A stretch of 64,000 bases of DNA from Slackia equolifaciens (lineage in GTDB: Bacteria; Actinomycetota; Coriobacteriia; Coriobacteriales; Eggerthellaceae). The notes beneath the pieces are model-generated. The model ran no database searches. It was not told the DNA's origin and was given only the letters and a program-made list of their open reading frames with translations. The stretch lies in the NCBI RefSeq assembly GCF_003725995.1, contig NZ_QIBX01000018.1, positions 1 through 64,000 of the forward strand, written 5' to 3'. The translations under genes and the position numbers were made by a program. Below, in pieces: positions 17,711-27,175 of this stretch. Positions within the stretch are counted from its first letter, which is position 1. Every line of letters starts with the position of its first letter.

Positions 17711-18127
17711 ATGGCAGACCTGTACCGCTCCGCAACGTTCATGGAGCATGGGCTTCATCCCGACTGCAAGTACGAGCTGGACGACGCCACGCACGAGCAC
17801 GAAGGCGTGAACCCCAGCTGCGGCGACGAGCTGAAGCTGCAGCTGCGCGTACGCGACGGAGTGATCGAGGAGGCGGCGTTCACCGGGCACGGCTGCGCCA
17901 TATCGCAGGCCTCGGCCGACATCATGGCCGACCTCATCACGGGAAAAACAACGGACGAGGCGAAACGGCTTGCAGAACTGTTCATGTCCATGGTGCGTGG
18001 CGAGGCGCTGGATGAGGCAGCGATCGCCGACCTGGGCGAAGCGGCGCAGCTCAAAGACATCGCGCACATGCCCGCGCGCGTGAAATGCGCCCAGCTCGCC
18101 TGGCGCACGCTCGACACGATGATATAA
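17711..18127 (+). CDS. sufU: Sulfur-transfer protein SufU
   Basis: 138-residue zinc-dependent sulfur acceptor that takes persulfide from SufS. Zinc ligands are in NPSCGD (Cys37, Asp39), GCAISQAS (Cys62) and RVKCAQLAW (Cys126). The family-specific insert between the second and third Cys is present, which separates SufU from IscU. It is last in the suf operon, 13 bases after sufS with AAGGAG upstream. Confidence 0.93.
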   Translation: MADLYRSATFMEHGLHPDCKYELDDATHEHEGVNPSCGDELKLQLRVRDGVIEEAAFTGHGCAISQASADIMADLITGKTTDEAKRLAELFMSMVRGEALDEAAIADLGEAAQLKDIAHMPARVKCAQLAWRTLDTMI

Positions 18128-18236
18128 GCAAGTGCAGGATGCCGCCGCCCGCCCTTCTGTATCGAGCAACACACATGCGGGGGCAATCACCGCTTCACGC
18201 CTGAGAGTCTCCTCGCGGATCACTTGAGCCCAACCC

Positions 18237-18268
18237 AAAAAGCGAGCGACGGCAATCCCGTCGCTCGC
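18237..18268 (-). terminator. Rho-independent terminator after the AhpF-like gene
   Basis: Perfect 11-bp stem GCGAGCGACGG / CCGTCGCTCGC. On the minus strand five Ts follow (18241-18237). It may also slow transcripts leaving sufU on the other strand. Confidence 0.8.
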
Positions 18269-18294
18269 AGATACCGAGCCATCTCGCCAATATC

Positions 18295-20031
18295 CTATTT
18301 CCCAAGTTCCCCGAGCATTTGGGAGATGTTCTTGCGGCCAAACGACACGCGTTCACGCCCGTCCGCGTGACGAATCACCGTGCAGGGAACGCTCATGGCG
18401 CCGTACGCATCCTTGAGCTGCGGGAAATGGGCGACATCGTAAGCCTGCGCCGTCACGCGTCCATTGAGCGATGCGATGCGCTGGGCGGCAAGCACCGTGT
18501 CGGGGCACATGGTGCAGGAAAGCGACACGAGCACCTTGATGTCGATATCCTCCGATACGCCCCGTGCGGCAGCGCGATCCGCTTCGTCGATAGGCTGCCC
18601 GGGACCCGAGGCGTTGTACAGGCCCAAAACGAAACTGGTGAACTCATGGCCTCCCGGCACGCCGTGGAACGCCAAGCCCGACCATTCGCCCCGGGCGTCG
18701 CACACGCGCACGCACGGGAGCTCGTCTGGCGCCAACCCCTCAAGCTGGGAGCCCTCGACAGCCTCCACGGAAAGCTTGTCAGTCAAGCCGGCCAGCTCAT
18801 CCGCATACCTCTTGAGCTCGGCGGAAACCGGCCGATCGTCAAGCGCCAGCTGAAGCACCATGGGGCGCTCCATGCGAGCGAACACCGCTTCGAGCTGAGC
18901 GATCATGTCGGACGTGAACAAAGCATCCGCAAAGGCGCCTTCGGCATCCCCGTCGTTCGACGACGGAGCCCCGGCATTTTGCGCGACACGCGCTCCTTTG
19001 CCGCCTTCGGCATCACTTGCCAACGATGCGACAGCCGCCTGAGGCCGCGCCAAGGGTGCCTTGGGAACAAGCCCCGTGCGTTCCTGGGCGTCTTTGATAT
19101 ACCGCTCCATATCGGTAGCGGCCTGCGCTGCCTCCCCCACCGCAGTTGCCACCTGCCGCAGGCCTTTCGCGCAAACGTCTCCCGCCGCAAACAGCCCATT
19201 CGCGCTTGTCATCTTGCTGTCGTCGGTGAGAATGTAGCCGCGCTCATCCATGCTCGCCATACCCCGGGCAAGCTCGGTTGCGGGAACATACCCCGCGAAC
19301 ACGAATACGCCGAAGGTCTCTCCCGCGGTGGCGCGGTACTCGCGCTCCTCCCCTGTCTTGGAGTTGCGGTAGCGCAGGTATCGCAGCGCAGAATCGCCGC
19401 CCGCCTCCACCACCTGGGTGTTGTACAGCACATCGATCTTGGGATTGGCCTTGGCCTCTTCGGCGGCAGCCGGCGCGCACGAGAAGTCGTCGCCGCGCAC
19501 CAGCACCGTCACATGCTTGGCATAGCGCGTGAGGAACACGCTCTCCTCAGCGGCGGCGAACCCTCCGCCGACCACAAACACCTCTTTGCCCTCGAAGAAT
19601 TCTCCGTCGCAGGTGGCGCAGTACGCTACGCCGCGGCCGCGGAATTCCTCCTCGCCGGGAAACCCCAGCCGCCGAGGGCTGGCGCCGGTGGCAAGCAGCA
19701 CCGAAAGGCACGCCAGGTCGCCCTTGGAGGTCTTAACGAGCTTTACGTCGCCTACAAGCTCGAGCGACGTGACCTCGGCGAGCATGAACTCGGCGCCGAA
19801 GCTTTCCGCCTGCCGACGCATGGTATCGGTGAGCTCGGCCCCGCTCGCACGCATCACGCCCGGATAGTTGACCACTTCGTCGGTGATGGCGATCTGCCCT
19901 CCAAACCGTTCTTTCTCGACCACGACTACGCGGTAGCGAGCGCGAGCAAGGTAGAGCGCCGCGGTAAGTCCGGCCGGGCCTCCACCCACCACGACGGCAT
20001 CGTATAGATTGTCTTTTTCTTCGGGAATCAT
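18295..20031 (-). CDS. AhpF-like peroxiredoxin reductase with swapped domain order
   Basis: 578-residue flavoprotein. Residues 1-315 form a thioredoxin-reductase module: FAD motif GGGPAG (16-21), redox pair CATC (Cys138/Cys141), NADPH motif GGGFAA and the C-terminal FAAGDV. After a low-complexity linker (about 325-372), residues 375-578 match the N-terminal double-thioredoxin domain of E. coli AhpF, including GHEFTSFVLGLY and the disulfide centre SLSCTMCPD (Cys506/Cys509). In classical AhpF that domain comes first. It lies downstream of ahpC, so it very probably reduces AhpC with NAD(P)H. ATG 20031 follows AAGGA. Confidence 0.88.
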   Translation of the reverse strand: MIPEEKDNLYDAVVVGGGPAGLTAALYLARARYRVVVVEKERFGGQIAITDEVVNYPGVMRASGAELTDTMRRQAESFGAEFMLAEVTSLELVGDVKLVKTSKGDLACLSVLLATGASPRRLGFPGEEEFRGRGVAYCATCDGEFFEGKEVFVVGGGFAAAEESVFLTRYAKHVTVLVRGDDFSCAPAAAEEAKANPKIDVLYNTQVVEAGGDSALRYLRYRNSKTGEEREYRATAGETFGVFVFAGYVPATELARGMASMDERGYILTDDSKMTSANGLFAAGDVCAKGLRQVATAVGEAAQAATDMERYIKDAQERTGLVPKAPLARPQAAVASLASDAEGGKGARVAQNAGAPSSNDGDAEGAFADALFTSDMIAQLEAVFARMERPMVLQLALDDRPVSAELKRYADELAGLTDKLSVEAVEGSQLEGLAPDELPCVRVCDARGEWSGLAFHGVPGGHEFTSFVLGLYNASGPGQPIDEADRAAARGVSEDIDIKVLVSLSCTMCPDTVLAAQRIASLNGRVTAQAYDVAHFPQLKDAYGAMSVPCTVIRHADGRERVSFGRKNISQMLGELGK

Positions 20032-20056
20032 CGTTCGTCCTTCTTTCAAACAAAAT

Positions 20057-20080
20057 GGGCCGCTCCAAAAGGCGCGGCCC
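20057..20080 (-). terminator. Hairpin between ahpC and the AhpF-like gene
   Basis: Stem GGGCCGCTCC / GGCGCGGCCC with one mismatch, followed on the minus strand by ATTTTGTTTG. It probably terminates or attenuates ahpC transcripts ahead of the reductase gene, giving more AhpC than reductase. Confidence 0.6.
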
Positions 20081-20242
20081 AAGCAGAATACATATGCGCT
20101 TAATAAGCGGGTGTGGGCCGCTTGGGCCCAAAGCAAACGAGCGAATCACGCGGTCGCCTCCATTGAGACGGCGGCACTCTTACGCGGGCTCAAGCGGCAA
20201 GCCACCCCACCGGGCATCGCCCTGAAACCCGCACGCAAAGCC

Positions 20243-20806
20243 TTACAGCTGACCAACCAGGTCGAGCGAAGGTATCAGCGTTTCGGCGCCGGGCTGCCAT
20301 TTCGCCGGGCACACCTGATCGCCGTGCTCGCGAACGAACTGCGCGGCCTGCAAAAGGCGCAGCAGCTCTTCGGCATTTCGGCCGATGCCGCCCGCGTTCA
20401 CCTGGTACACCTGAATGCGCCCGTCGGGATCGACGATGAAGGCGCCGCGCTCGGCAAGGCCGTCCGCCTCGATCAGCACCTCGAAGTCGCGCGAGAGCGC
20501 ATGGGTCGGGTCGGCGAGCATCGGGTAGCGCACCTTGCCAATGCGCTCAGAAGTCTCATGCCACGCCCTGTGTGTGAAATGCGTGTCGGTGGAAACGGAA
20601 TACACCTCGCAGCCCGCCTCCTGGAACTTGTCGTAGAGGTTGGCAAGGTCTTCAAGCTCTGTGGGGCAAACAAAGGTGAAGTCTGCCGGGTAGAAGAAGA
20701 ACAGGCCCCATTTGCCTAGCACGTCGGCACGGGACACGGTTTTAAAGTCGCCGTTCTGGTAGGCCTGGACGGAAAAATCAGCGATTTCTTTATTGATAAG
20801 CGACAT
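20243..20806 (-). CDS. ahpC: Alkyl hydroperoxide peroxiredoxin AhpC
   Basis: 187-residue typical 2-Cys peroxiredoxin, exactly the length of E. coli AhpC. The peroxidatic Cys is in DFTFVCPTE and the resolving Cys in DQVCPAKWQPG. It reduces hydrogen peroxide, organic hydroperoxides and peroxynitrite using its reductase partner. The ATG at 20806 follows GGAG. The AhpF-like gene lies 211 bases downstream. Confidence 0.95.
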   Translation of the reverse strand: MSLINKEIADFSVQAYQNGDFKTVSRADVLGKWGLFFFYPADFTFVCPTELEDLANLYDKFQEAGCEVYSVSTDTHFTHRAWHETSERIGKVRYPMLADPTHALSRDFEVLIEADGLAERGAFIVDPDGRIQVYQVNAGGIGRNAEELLRLLQAAQFVREHGDQVCPAKWQPGAETLIPSLDLVGQL

Positions 20807-20875
20807 GATGAAACTCCAATCTTGGTGAGTCGGCCTCATGGCCGATAGTCCTGGGTGGCTTAACGTCACCCTTAA

Positions 20876-20905
20876 TTGATACTGTTTTTATATCATATAT
20901 TGATA
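20876..20905. promoter_or_regulatory. AT-rich promoter/operator region of ahpC
   Basis: TATCA-N5-TGATA (20891-20905) forms a 5-bp inverted repeat, and a further TTGATA lies at 20876-20881. The AT-rich block stands 70-100 bases upstream of ahpC, where a peroxide regulator (PerR- or OxyR-like) would act. It does not match the Bacillus PerR box closely. Confidence 0.4.
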
Positions 20906-21017
20906 AAAGTTTCCATTGGATTACTTAAAGTTTGCCATGAGACACATTTTCTTCATGCCGAATCGATTCGTCGGAAGCGTTCGAGATGATATGACCCGAT
21001 TGCTAGACCCCCTACGT

Positions 21018-21056
21018 AAAAAACGGGGCATTCGCACGCTCCGCGCGAATGCCCCG
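21018..21056 (-). terminator. Rho-independent terminator after the ABC-class ATPase gene
   Basis: Perfect 12-bp stem CGGGGCATTCGC / GCGAATGCCCCG, followed on the minus strand by six Ts (21023-21018). Confidence 0.85.
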
Positions 21057-21079
21057 ATACCCGTATTCCAAAACGCACG

Positions 21080-22942
21080 CTAACCCTGCCGCGCGCCCTC
21101 GCGCCACCGGTTGAGGCAGGCGAAGAGTTCCTCTTTGCGCGGCATGGCAAGCCCGCACGCCGCATCGCCATAGGGGGAAAGTGCCTCCCAGCCGCCTCGT
21201 TCGAGGGCGCCGAACGCCCGGCCCACCGCATCGGCGAGCGAATGCTCCCCATCGAGCATGCCCCGCTCGATTACCAGCCGCACCATCTGCCCAAGGGCGG
21301 CGGACTGCTCGGCGTCCACCAGCTGTTCTACCTGCCGCGCATCCACCGTGCCCTTGCCCACTTCAAAGCCTTCCAGCCCGCGCACGCGCACCTTGAGACC
21401 GTCGCGTCCGCTGCGTGCATCGCGCCCGTTATACCCGCCGAGGCCCTTGCCGCCGCGCCCGGCACAAGAATCCTCGCCCCCGCTTCTACCGCGTCCGGGG
21501 TTCCCCGCGACGGAAAGCTCCAACCGCCGTGCGGCGCCAGTGCTGGCGGCCTCAAACGAATCTTCGACCTGCGCCACCGTGCCCGCTCCCGCCCGTCTTT
21601 CTTCGGCGATCGACGACGATTCCTGGTGGAGGAGACCCGGCCATTGACGGCACACCTCGCGGACGCGCTCCGTTATATCCAGTGCCTCATAGCGGTCCAT
21701 CTGCACCACGGCATCTGCCTCGGAGAAGAAAGCGCCGGAGCTACCCACCACGATAACTGAGTTCACGCCATGTTTCACCCACAGCTCGCGCACGCGCTCC
21801 ACAAACGGAGTGATAGGCTCGTGTTCGGCCGCGACCACAGCCTCCATGAGAGCGTCGCGCACCATGAAGTTGGTGGCGGAGGTGTCCTCGTCGATAAGCA
21901 GCACGCGTGCGCCCGCCTCAAGCGCCTCCATGGTCGAGGCCGCCTGCGAGGTTGACCCGCTTGCGTCAAGCGTGGAGAACGTATGCGTGTCCCGCCCGTC
22001 GGGCAGATTGTCTATGAAGGGAGAGATGTCCACGCGACGCACCGCGCGTCCGTCTTCGGCACGCAGCTTGACCGCCGTAGCGTCGGAAATCGCCAGCTCG
22101 CGCCCATCGCCCGCCGCGTGGTTGTATACGCCTTCCTGAAGCGCCTTGAGCAAGGTCGACTTGCCATGGTAGCCTCCGCCCACCACCAGCGTCACCCCGC
22201 GGCGTATGCCCATGCCGGATATGCGCCCCCTGTGCGGAAGGTCGATCTCAACGCGCATGCTCTCGGGCGAGGCGAAGGGACGCGCACCCTTAAGGGGTCG
22301 CGACGACACGCCGCTTTCACGCGGAAGCACCGAGCCGTCGGCCACGAAGGCGACGAGCCCCATGCGCCCCAACGACTCCCGCACAGCCTGCTGGTCGTCG
22401 GCAAGGTCGACAACGGCCTGCGCAGACGCCTTCGCCGCCGGGTCGGAGGGTAGCGCGGCGCGCACGCATCGAGGAATCAGATCGAGCAGCATCCGCGACG
22501 CGGCGTGCGCATCGATTGTGCGGCCATGCGCGGGAAGACCCGCCTCGAAGCGCAACGTGACGGAGCCGTCGTCGGAGATTTCGCACGCCGAGCGCGACAA
22601 AACCTCAGGCCCGGGCCTGCTGGTCGCGATAAGCCCGCTCTTGCCCGAGCCGCCCACCTTGAAGCTCGCACGCGCGCATTCGGCCGCCAACCGCCGCACC
22701 AGGTAATCCTCCAACGCAACGCGGCGGAAAGGGGCGTCGAAAAGCTCAGGCGCAAAACCCGCGGTTCTCGCCGGAACCCGAGCGCTCATCTTGGAGGGAG
22801 AGGCAAAGGGGTCGCCCTGCACGCGATCGATGCGAAGCACGAAATCGCCGAAATCGTATGCGCCGCGCAGCGATTTATACGCCGGGTACCCCCTGCGGTC
22901 CATCGATGCCAAAGCCTTTTCCAGATCGCGGTACGTTTTCAT
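21080..22942 (-). CDS. ABC-class P-loop ATPase (PF09818-like)
   Basis: 620-residue soluble ATPase of the predicted ABC-class family. A variant P-loop GGGYHGKSTLL is near residues 250-260; the signature-like DASGSTSQAAST precedes Walker B RVLLIDEDTSATNFM, and VVGSSGAFF follows. A Gly/Arg-rich segment with RGG-like spacing sits at about 465-520 before the C-terminal helical domain. A trypanosome homologue, MRB1590, is an RNA-editing factor with an RNA-binding pore (family knowledge), so nucleic-acid binding is plausible. ATG 22942 follows GGGGGAG. Bacterial function is unknown. Confidence 0.8.
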   Translation of the reverse strand: MKTYRDLEKALASMDRRGYPAYKSLRGAYDFGDFVLRIDRVQGDPFASPSKMSARVPARTAGFAPELFDAPFRRVALEDYLVRRLAAECARASFKVGGSGKSGLIATSRPGPEVLSRSACEISDDGSVTLRFEAGLPAHGRTIDAHAASRMLLDLIPRCVRAALPSDPAAKASAQAVVDLADDQQAVRESLGRMGLVAFVADGSVLPRESGVSSRPLKGARPFASPESMRVEIDLPHRGRISGMGIRRGVTLVVGGGYHGKSTLLKALQEGVYNHAAGDGRELAISDATAVKLRAEDGRAVRRVDISPFIDNLPDGRDTHTFSTLDASGSTSQAASTMEALEAGARVLLIDEDTSATNFMVRDALMEAVVAAEHEPITPFVERVRELWVKHGVNSVIVVGSSGAFFSEADAVVQMDRYEALDITERVREVCRQWPGLLHQESSSIAEERRAGAGTVAQVEDSFEAASTGAARRLELSVAGNPGRGRSGGEDSCAGRGGKGLGGYNGRDARSGRDGLKVRVRGLEGFEVGKGTVDARQVEQLVDAEQSAALGQMVRLVIERGMLDGEHSLADAVGRAFGALERGGWEALSPYGDAACGLAMPRKEELFACLNRWREGARQG

Positions 22943-23186
22943 GCGCTCCCCCTGCATATTCGATACGGTTTACCCCTATCGTAATGCAAGCACGCAACAC
23001 CTCGTCCCGCCCCGCCCGAAACCGGAAGAACCTCACGCATACAAAACTAAGGCGCAAAACGAAAGAGCCCGAGAACAACCGCATGGGGCCCATGCTCGGA
23101 GCCGCACGACATCGGGGGCTGGGATCAAGCTATATACTGCGCGAGAACCATAAGGCCGAACTAGCCCCCGATTAGCATCGTGCCTT

Positions 23187-25052
23187 CTAATAAATTGCGA
23201 GCAATTCGACATTACCGGATGGATAACGAATGATTCCCGCAGCCTGCTTTTTAATAGTGGCATTAAACCCATTCTTGGCGCTAAAGTCCATAACGATATA
23301 CACATCGTTAATGTTGGCTGGCTCCAGTGTGTCCCCAATTGCAGCGTTCACATCCGCCAGCATCGACTCATCTTGAATGGCTATATACCGAGTTTCTATA
23401 TGATCAAACGACCTCTCATCATTCAGGTTGCTTTTCACCAGATCGACAAAAGCATCGTTCTTTCCATCCCACCAGCTAAATTGACTATCCACCCAGTTGG
23501 TGTATTCAATCTGCTCAGCTTTTTCTGCCGCACGTTCGCTCTCCTGGGCACTTGCAGCCGCCTCATCACGCGCCGCTTCGACGAGCGAAGGAGCAACCGT
23601 GAGGAAAGGAGAGGAGTCTGACGGATCGTAATTCTCCGTACTAACCGACCATTCATTTCCCGACTCAATGTCCTCAAAAGAATTGCCATACGTTACCGTT
23701 GCGGAAGACACGACATAGTTTTCGCCGTCGAACGAAACATCCGCCGACAACTCCAGGCAGAGCCCCTCAGAAGCTTGAAGCCTCATATTGTCCACGTGCC
23801 AGGTGTCCTCGCTTGCACCACTCCAAGACCCCTCTTCAATCACTGTCAAATAGTACCCAGTAATATCAGCATACGAATGAAACTTCGTTACGTCATAGTT
23901 GCCGTCATCGCCGTAGACGTCCGACGCCCAGCAATTGGTCATGGCAACGACGACCACACGCATTGCAAGCTCTTTTTCATAACTAGGTTCAATCGCTTTG
24001 GTCGATTTCAGTCGAAGGGTAATCGAGCGAGACTCCGCATCCACTTCCCCTGACTCAATGCCGTACTCGTCCGCATTGAAGTTTTCTAGAGCTTTGCCCC
24101 CCTCCAGGCACGCAAGCGAATATCCGTTGCCCTTATAATCTTTTGCTTCGAGCTGACCGATAACAACAGCAGCCTTTTCTCCCGGATGATCGACAATGGC
24201 ACGAAGCTCCTCGGCAAATTGCTCATTTGCCTCATCCGCCGTCATTCGCTCAATTTCTATACTCCCACTTGAGCAATGTACCCTGTAGTGCAGATCTTCG
24301 TCCTGAGAGATTTCAAGGACGGCGGTTCCTTCGATGCTTTCATCGCTTTCACTTTTCAATCTGAGAGTATGATTTCCCTGCTCCAACCGAACGCTGTATT
24401 GTCCATTTTTCCCGTGTTCGAGCGTCCCAACCTGTGTGTCGTCGACATAGACAGCCATGTTGTACTTGCTGAAAATAACGTTTTCTTCGCACACAAGATG
24501 AATGCCCACCGAATACAAAGGCAGATTTTCACTAGTGGCGACTTGACTTTCAGCGTCGTCTTTACCGCTGCAGCTACCGATTGTAATCCCTATCACCAAA
24601 AGAAGTGCTATAGCGGCAAATCCCGCAATGAGCATTGGGCGCGAGCCGGCCTTTGCTGCAAACGCAACCCCCGCCGACCTGCCGCGAAAAGGAGCATGTG
24701 CAAGCAGGTTCCGAATTCCATCTTTCTTGCCGCTTGAAGCAGGGCCTGCTATAGGCTCATTCGTATGATCCAGAATGGATGATGCCCTACCGGAGGAGCG
24801 TCCCGGATCAGAATCAGCGGCGGATTGCAAAACTTTCGATCGAGATGCTTTATCCACCCCCGAATCAATGCTGGCTTGAACCGATTGCACCGAGGATTTG
24901 TCGACATCTTTCAATTGATGCCCAATTTTGGAAATGCCATTCTTTATCTGAGTGATACCCTCCCTTGCTTCTTTGCTGTCCAAGCCGCTTACGGAGGCAA
25001 GGCGCCTCTTGGCATCCTCTAAATTCTTCTTCGCATCATTAAATAACCCCAT
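23187..25052 (-). CDS. Membrane-anchored protein with PEGA-like domain
   Basis: 621-residue protein: a cytoplasmic N-terminus (1-138, polar, helical), one transmembrane helix (about 140-160), and a long acidic extracytoplasmic part. Residues about 195-265 resemble a PEGA-type surface domain (MAVYVDDTQVGTLEHG ... NHTLRLKS). Near residue 490 an Ala/Glu coiled segment precedes a small C-terminal domain. Its DNA is visibly less GC-rich than neighbouring genes, a hint of separate origin. AGGAGG lies 5 bases before the ATG. A CAGTT..ACTG palindrome 109 bases upstream also precedes the adjacent kinase gene. Function unknown. Confidence 0.65.
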   Translation of the reverse strand: MGLFNDAKKNLEDAKRRLASVSGLDSKEAREGITQIKNGISKIGHQLKDVDKSSVQSVQASIDSGVDKASRSKVLQSAADSDPGRSSGRASSILDHTNEPIAGPASSGKKDGIRNLLAHAPFRGRSAGVAFAAKAGSRPMLIAGFAAIALLLVIGITIGSCSGKDDAESQVATSENLPLYSVGIHLVCEENVIFSKYNMAVYVDDTQVGTLEHGKNGQYSVRLEQGNHTLRLKSESDESIEGTAVLEISQDEDLHYRVHCSSGSIEIERMTADEANEQFAEELRAIVDHPGEKAAVVIGQLEAKDYKGNGYSLACLEGGKALENFNADEYGIESGEVDAESRSITLRLKSTKAIEPSYEKELAMRVVVVAMTNCWASDVYGDDGNYDVTKFHSYADITGYYLTVIEEGSWSGASEDTWHVDNMRLQASEGLCLELSADVSFDGENYVVSSATVTYGNSFEDIESGNEWSVSTENYDPSDSSPFLTVAPSLVEAARDEAAASAQESERAAEKAEQIEYTNWVDSQFSWWDGKNDAFVDLVKSNLNDERSFDHIETRYIAIQDESMLADVNAAIGDTLEPANINDVYIVMDFSAKNGFNATIKKQAAGIIRYPSGNVELLAIY

Positions 25053-25160
25053 TGCGACCTCCTAAGGATGGGCTAGATCAATAACAGAAGTTCGTCGAAT
25101 GCTGCGACGTGCCAAACTCTTACTTGGTGTCATTGTGGAAAAAGGCGTTGCACATTTCAT

Positions 25161-25173
25161 CAGTTGCCAACTG
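25161..25173. promoter_or_regulatory. Palindrome shared with the kinase gene (copy 1)
   Basis: CAGTTGCCAACTG is a palindrome followed by AATT, 109 bases upstream of the PEGA-like gene. The related CAGTTATCAGCTGAA occurs twice upstream of the kinase gene at a similar distance. Confidence 0.5.
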
Positions 25174-25303
25174 AATTTTGGCATCGGGCCCACGAACGGG
25201 CGAATCGCAGGAACGGGCGCATAGAGCACGACGACCCGCAAGCGGCGATCAGTACCTGGCGGCAGCGGTCTAAAGCATCAATTCTTGCAACAGAAAACAG
25301 GCG

Positions 25304-27175
25304 TCACCACACCTGAGCGTAGGCTTCCACGGTAGCGTATTCTGGCGAGTCGTAATAATTGACCTCGAAAGGAACGGACTCACCCTGCGCAGGAAGGTCC
25401 ACAAAACTCGTCGCACCGCTGATGATGTCTCCGTTTTCGTCGCGCAAAACCACCGTCACGGCAAGACCGCTCATCACCACGCTCGATTCCGGGGCAATAT
25501 CGGTTTTCACTTCGCCCACAAAATTGACCCCGCTCAATCCATCGGGCACGGCCGAAACGCCCTCGACGGTGAATCGTGACGCCTTCCCCTCAAAAGGCGT
25601 CACGTTATAGTCCTCGGAGGCGCATGGCGTGAACTCCACCGTATCGGGCACGACATTGCCCCCGGCAAGAGACGCGAAATAGACGGTCTGACCGGGGTAA
25701 AGCACGTTCAGGGTCTGTTCGTCAGAAAAGAGCAGATCGCCGTTTTCGTCACGCCCCGTGATTCTCACCTTGGGGTATCTGACCGCCTCTTCATCGCTCA
25801 GGCTGCGCAAAGCAAGGGCGTAGTGCACATAGTTGCCCGATTCCTGCGATGAAATAGTCCACCCCGATTCCACCACCTCAAACATCGCATCGCCAGACTC
25901 GTTCGCACCCCGCCCCGCTTCTGCCGCCGCAGGCCCCGCGGCAGGCGATTCGCCCGAGGCGGCATTTTGGCCCGCCTGGCCATCGCGCCCGCTCGAAGCG
26001 GACATGCCGCCATCGTCCAACTGAGAATCCACCGCATCGCGCTGCGTTGAGCCGCTCGATGGGAGCATGCCCGCCTCGTTAAGAATCAACGCGATACCCG
26101 CAAGCGATGCAATCGCGGCAAGAGAGGCGAACAGCACCATCAACGCAATGCGCACCTTGCTCAGCGGCTGCTTTGCCGATGCTGCCACCGAATCTCCTGC
26201 CGCGCCGGACGCGTCGGTCAAAACGACGGGGACGCTTGCCGGAACCGTGGAAGACGAAGAGCCATTTTCCGGGGCGGTCGCACAACCAGAGCCGGCAAGG
26301 ATGGGCGCGGATGCGCCAGGATCGTTAATCTCGGTGCCATGCGAAGCGGATCCGTTTGAGCCAAGCCAGTCCAAAGCGCCGCCGGCTACGCAAACGCCCG
26401 ACGCAGCGATCGTCTGCGCCATCTCATGCGCGCTTTGGAATCGTGCGCTGCGGTCGAACTCGCACGCCCTCCACACGATATCGCGCAGAGATGTCGAGAA
26501 GGCATCATCGTTTGCAATCCGCGCTTCAAAACCCTCATCTTTCGGATTAACACCCGTGAGCATGTACCCCAGAACGCGGCCGATGGAATACACATCGGAA
26601 CGCTTATCGGTCTCGGTGAAGCCGTACTGCTCGGGAGCCGCGAAGCCGGGCGTGCCGAACGGGAGCGTATCGTGCGCGGCGCCCGTCCCGCCCATGCGGG
26701 ATATTCCCAAATCGATAAGGTGCGCACCGCTGGATGAAACGATGATGTTCGCAGGCGAAATATCGCGATGAATGACCCCATGCTCATGCAGGTCGTCCGC
26801 CGCCTCGCAGATATTCGCAATCAGGCGGCACGCCTCACCCTCGGGCAGCGCGCCACGGCCTTTCACATAGCTCTCGAGCGTCTCGCCGGCAACGAAGTCC
26901 AACACTACCACGAAGCGCTCGGGCATCTCGTATGTCGCCCAAATCTTTGGCAGGTAACGGCTCTCGCATTCCGCAAGCACCGCCCATACCGTACGTCTCG
27001 CCTGTTCACGGGGTATTTTCTTACGGACGAACGGCCCCGATCCATCAATGGTCACAAGCTCGGTCACGCCTCCCGCGCCACGAGCAAGCACCCGCTCCAC
27101 ACGATAGCCGTCGTCAACGCTCATGGCGTGCATCAGCTGCTCGCTGTTCAGGGGCTTGTCGCTTCTGTTGGGCAT
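25304..27175 (-). CDS. Transmembrane serine/threonine protein kinase
   Basis: 623-residue Hanks-type kinase. Residues 20-275 hold the kinase domain: glycine loop ARGAGGVTEL, Lys at FVRKKIP, catalytic HRD in VIHRDISPANI (136-138), DLG in place of DFG (155-157), and GTPGFAAPEQYG in the activation segment. A transmembrane helix lies at about 342-365. The extracytoplasmic part after a Ser/Gly/Ala linker has two beta-rich repeats resembling FxLYD domains (each with RDENGD) instead of PASTA repeats. It probably senses an extracellular signal. A PEGA-like membrane protein gene lies downstream and a small HTH gene upstream. Confidence 0.88.
   Translation of the reverse strand: MPNRSDKPLNSEQLMHAMSVDDGYRVERVLARGAGGVTELVTIDGSGPFVRKKIPREQARRTVWAVLAECESRYLPKIWATYEMPERFVVVLDFVAGETLESYVKGRGALPEGEACRLIANICEAADDLHEHGVIHRDISPANIIVSSSGAHLIDLGISRMGGTGAAHDTLPFGTPGFAAPEQYGFTETDKRSDVYSIGRVLGYMLTGVNPKDEGFEARIANDDAFSTSLRDIVWRACEFDRSARFQSAHEMAQTIAASGVCVAGGALDWLGSNGSASHGTEINDPGASAPILAGSGCATAPENGSSSSTVPASVPVVLTDASGAAGDSVAASAKQPLSKVRIALMVLFASLAAIASLAGIALILNEAGMLPSSGSTQRDAVDSQLDDGGMSASSGRDGQAGQNAASGESPAAGPAAAEAGRGANESGDAMFEVVESGWTISSQESGNYVHYALALRSLSDEEAVRYPKVRITGRDENGDLLFSDEQTLNVLYPGQTVYFASLAGGNVVPDTVEFTPCASEDYNVTPFEGKASRFTVEGVSAVPDGLSGVNFVGEVKTDIAPESSVVMSGLAVTVVLRDENGDIISGATSFVDLPAQGESVPFEVNYYDSPEYATVEAYAQVW

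Noticed and set aside
18319-20007. 562-codon open frame on the plus strand
   Set aside because: It is antisense to the AhpF-like gene, with random-like composition.
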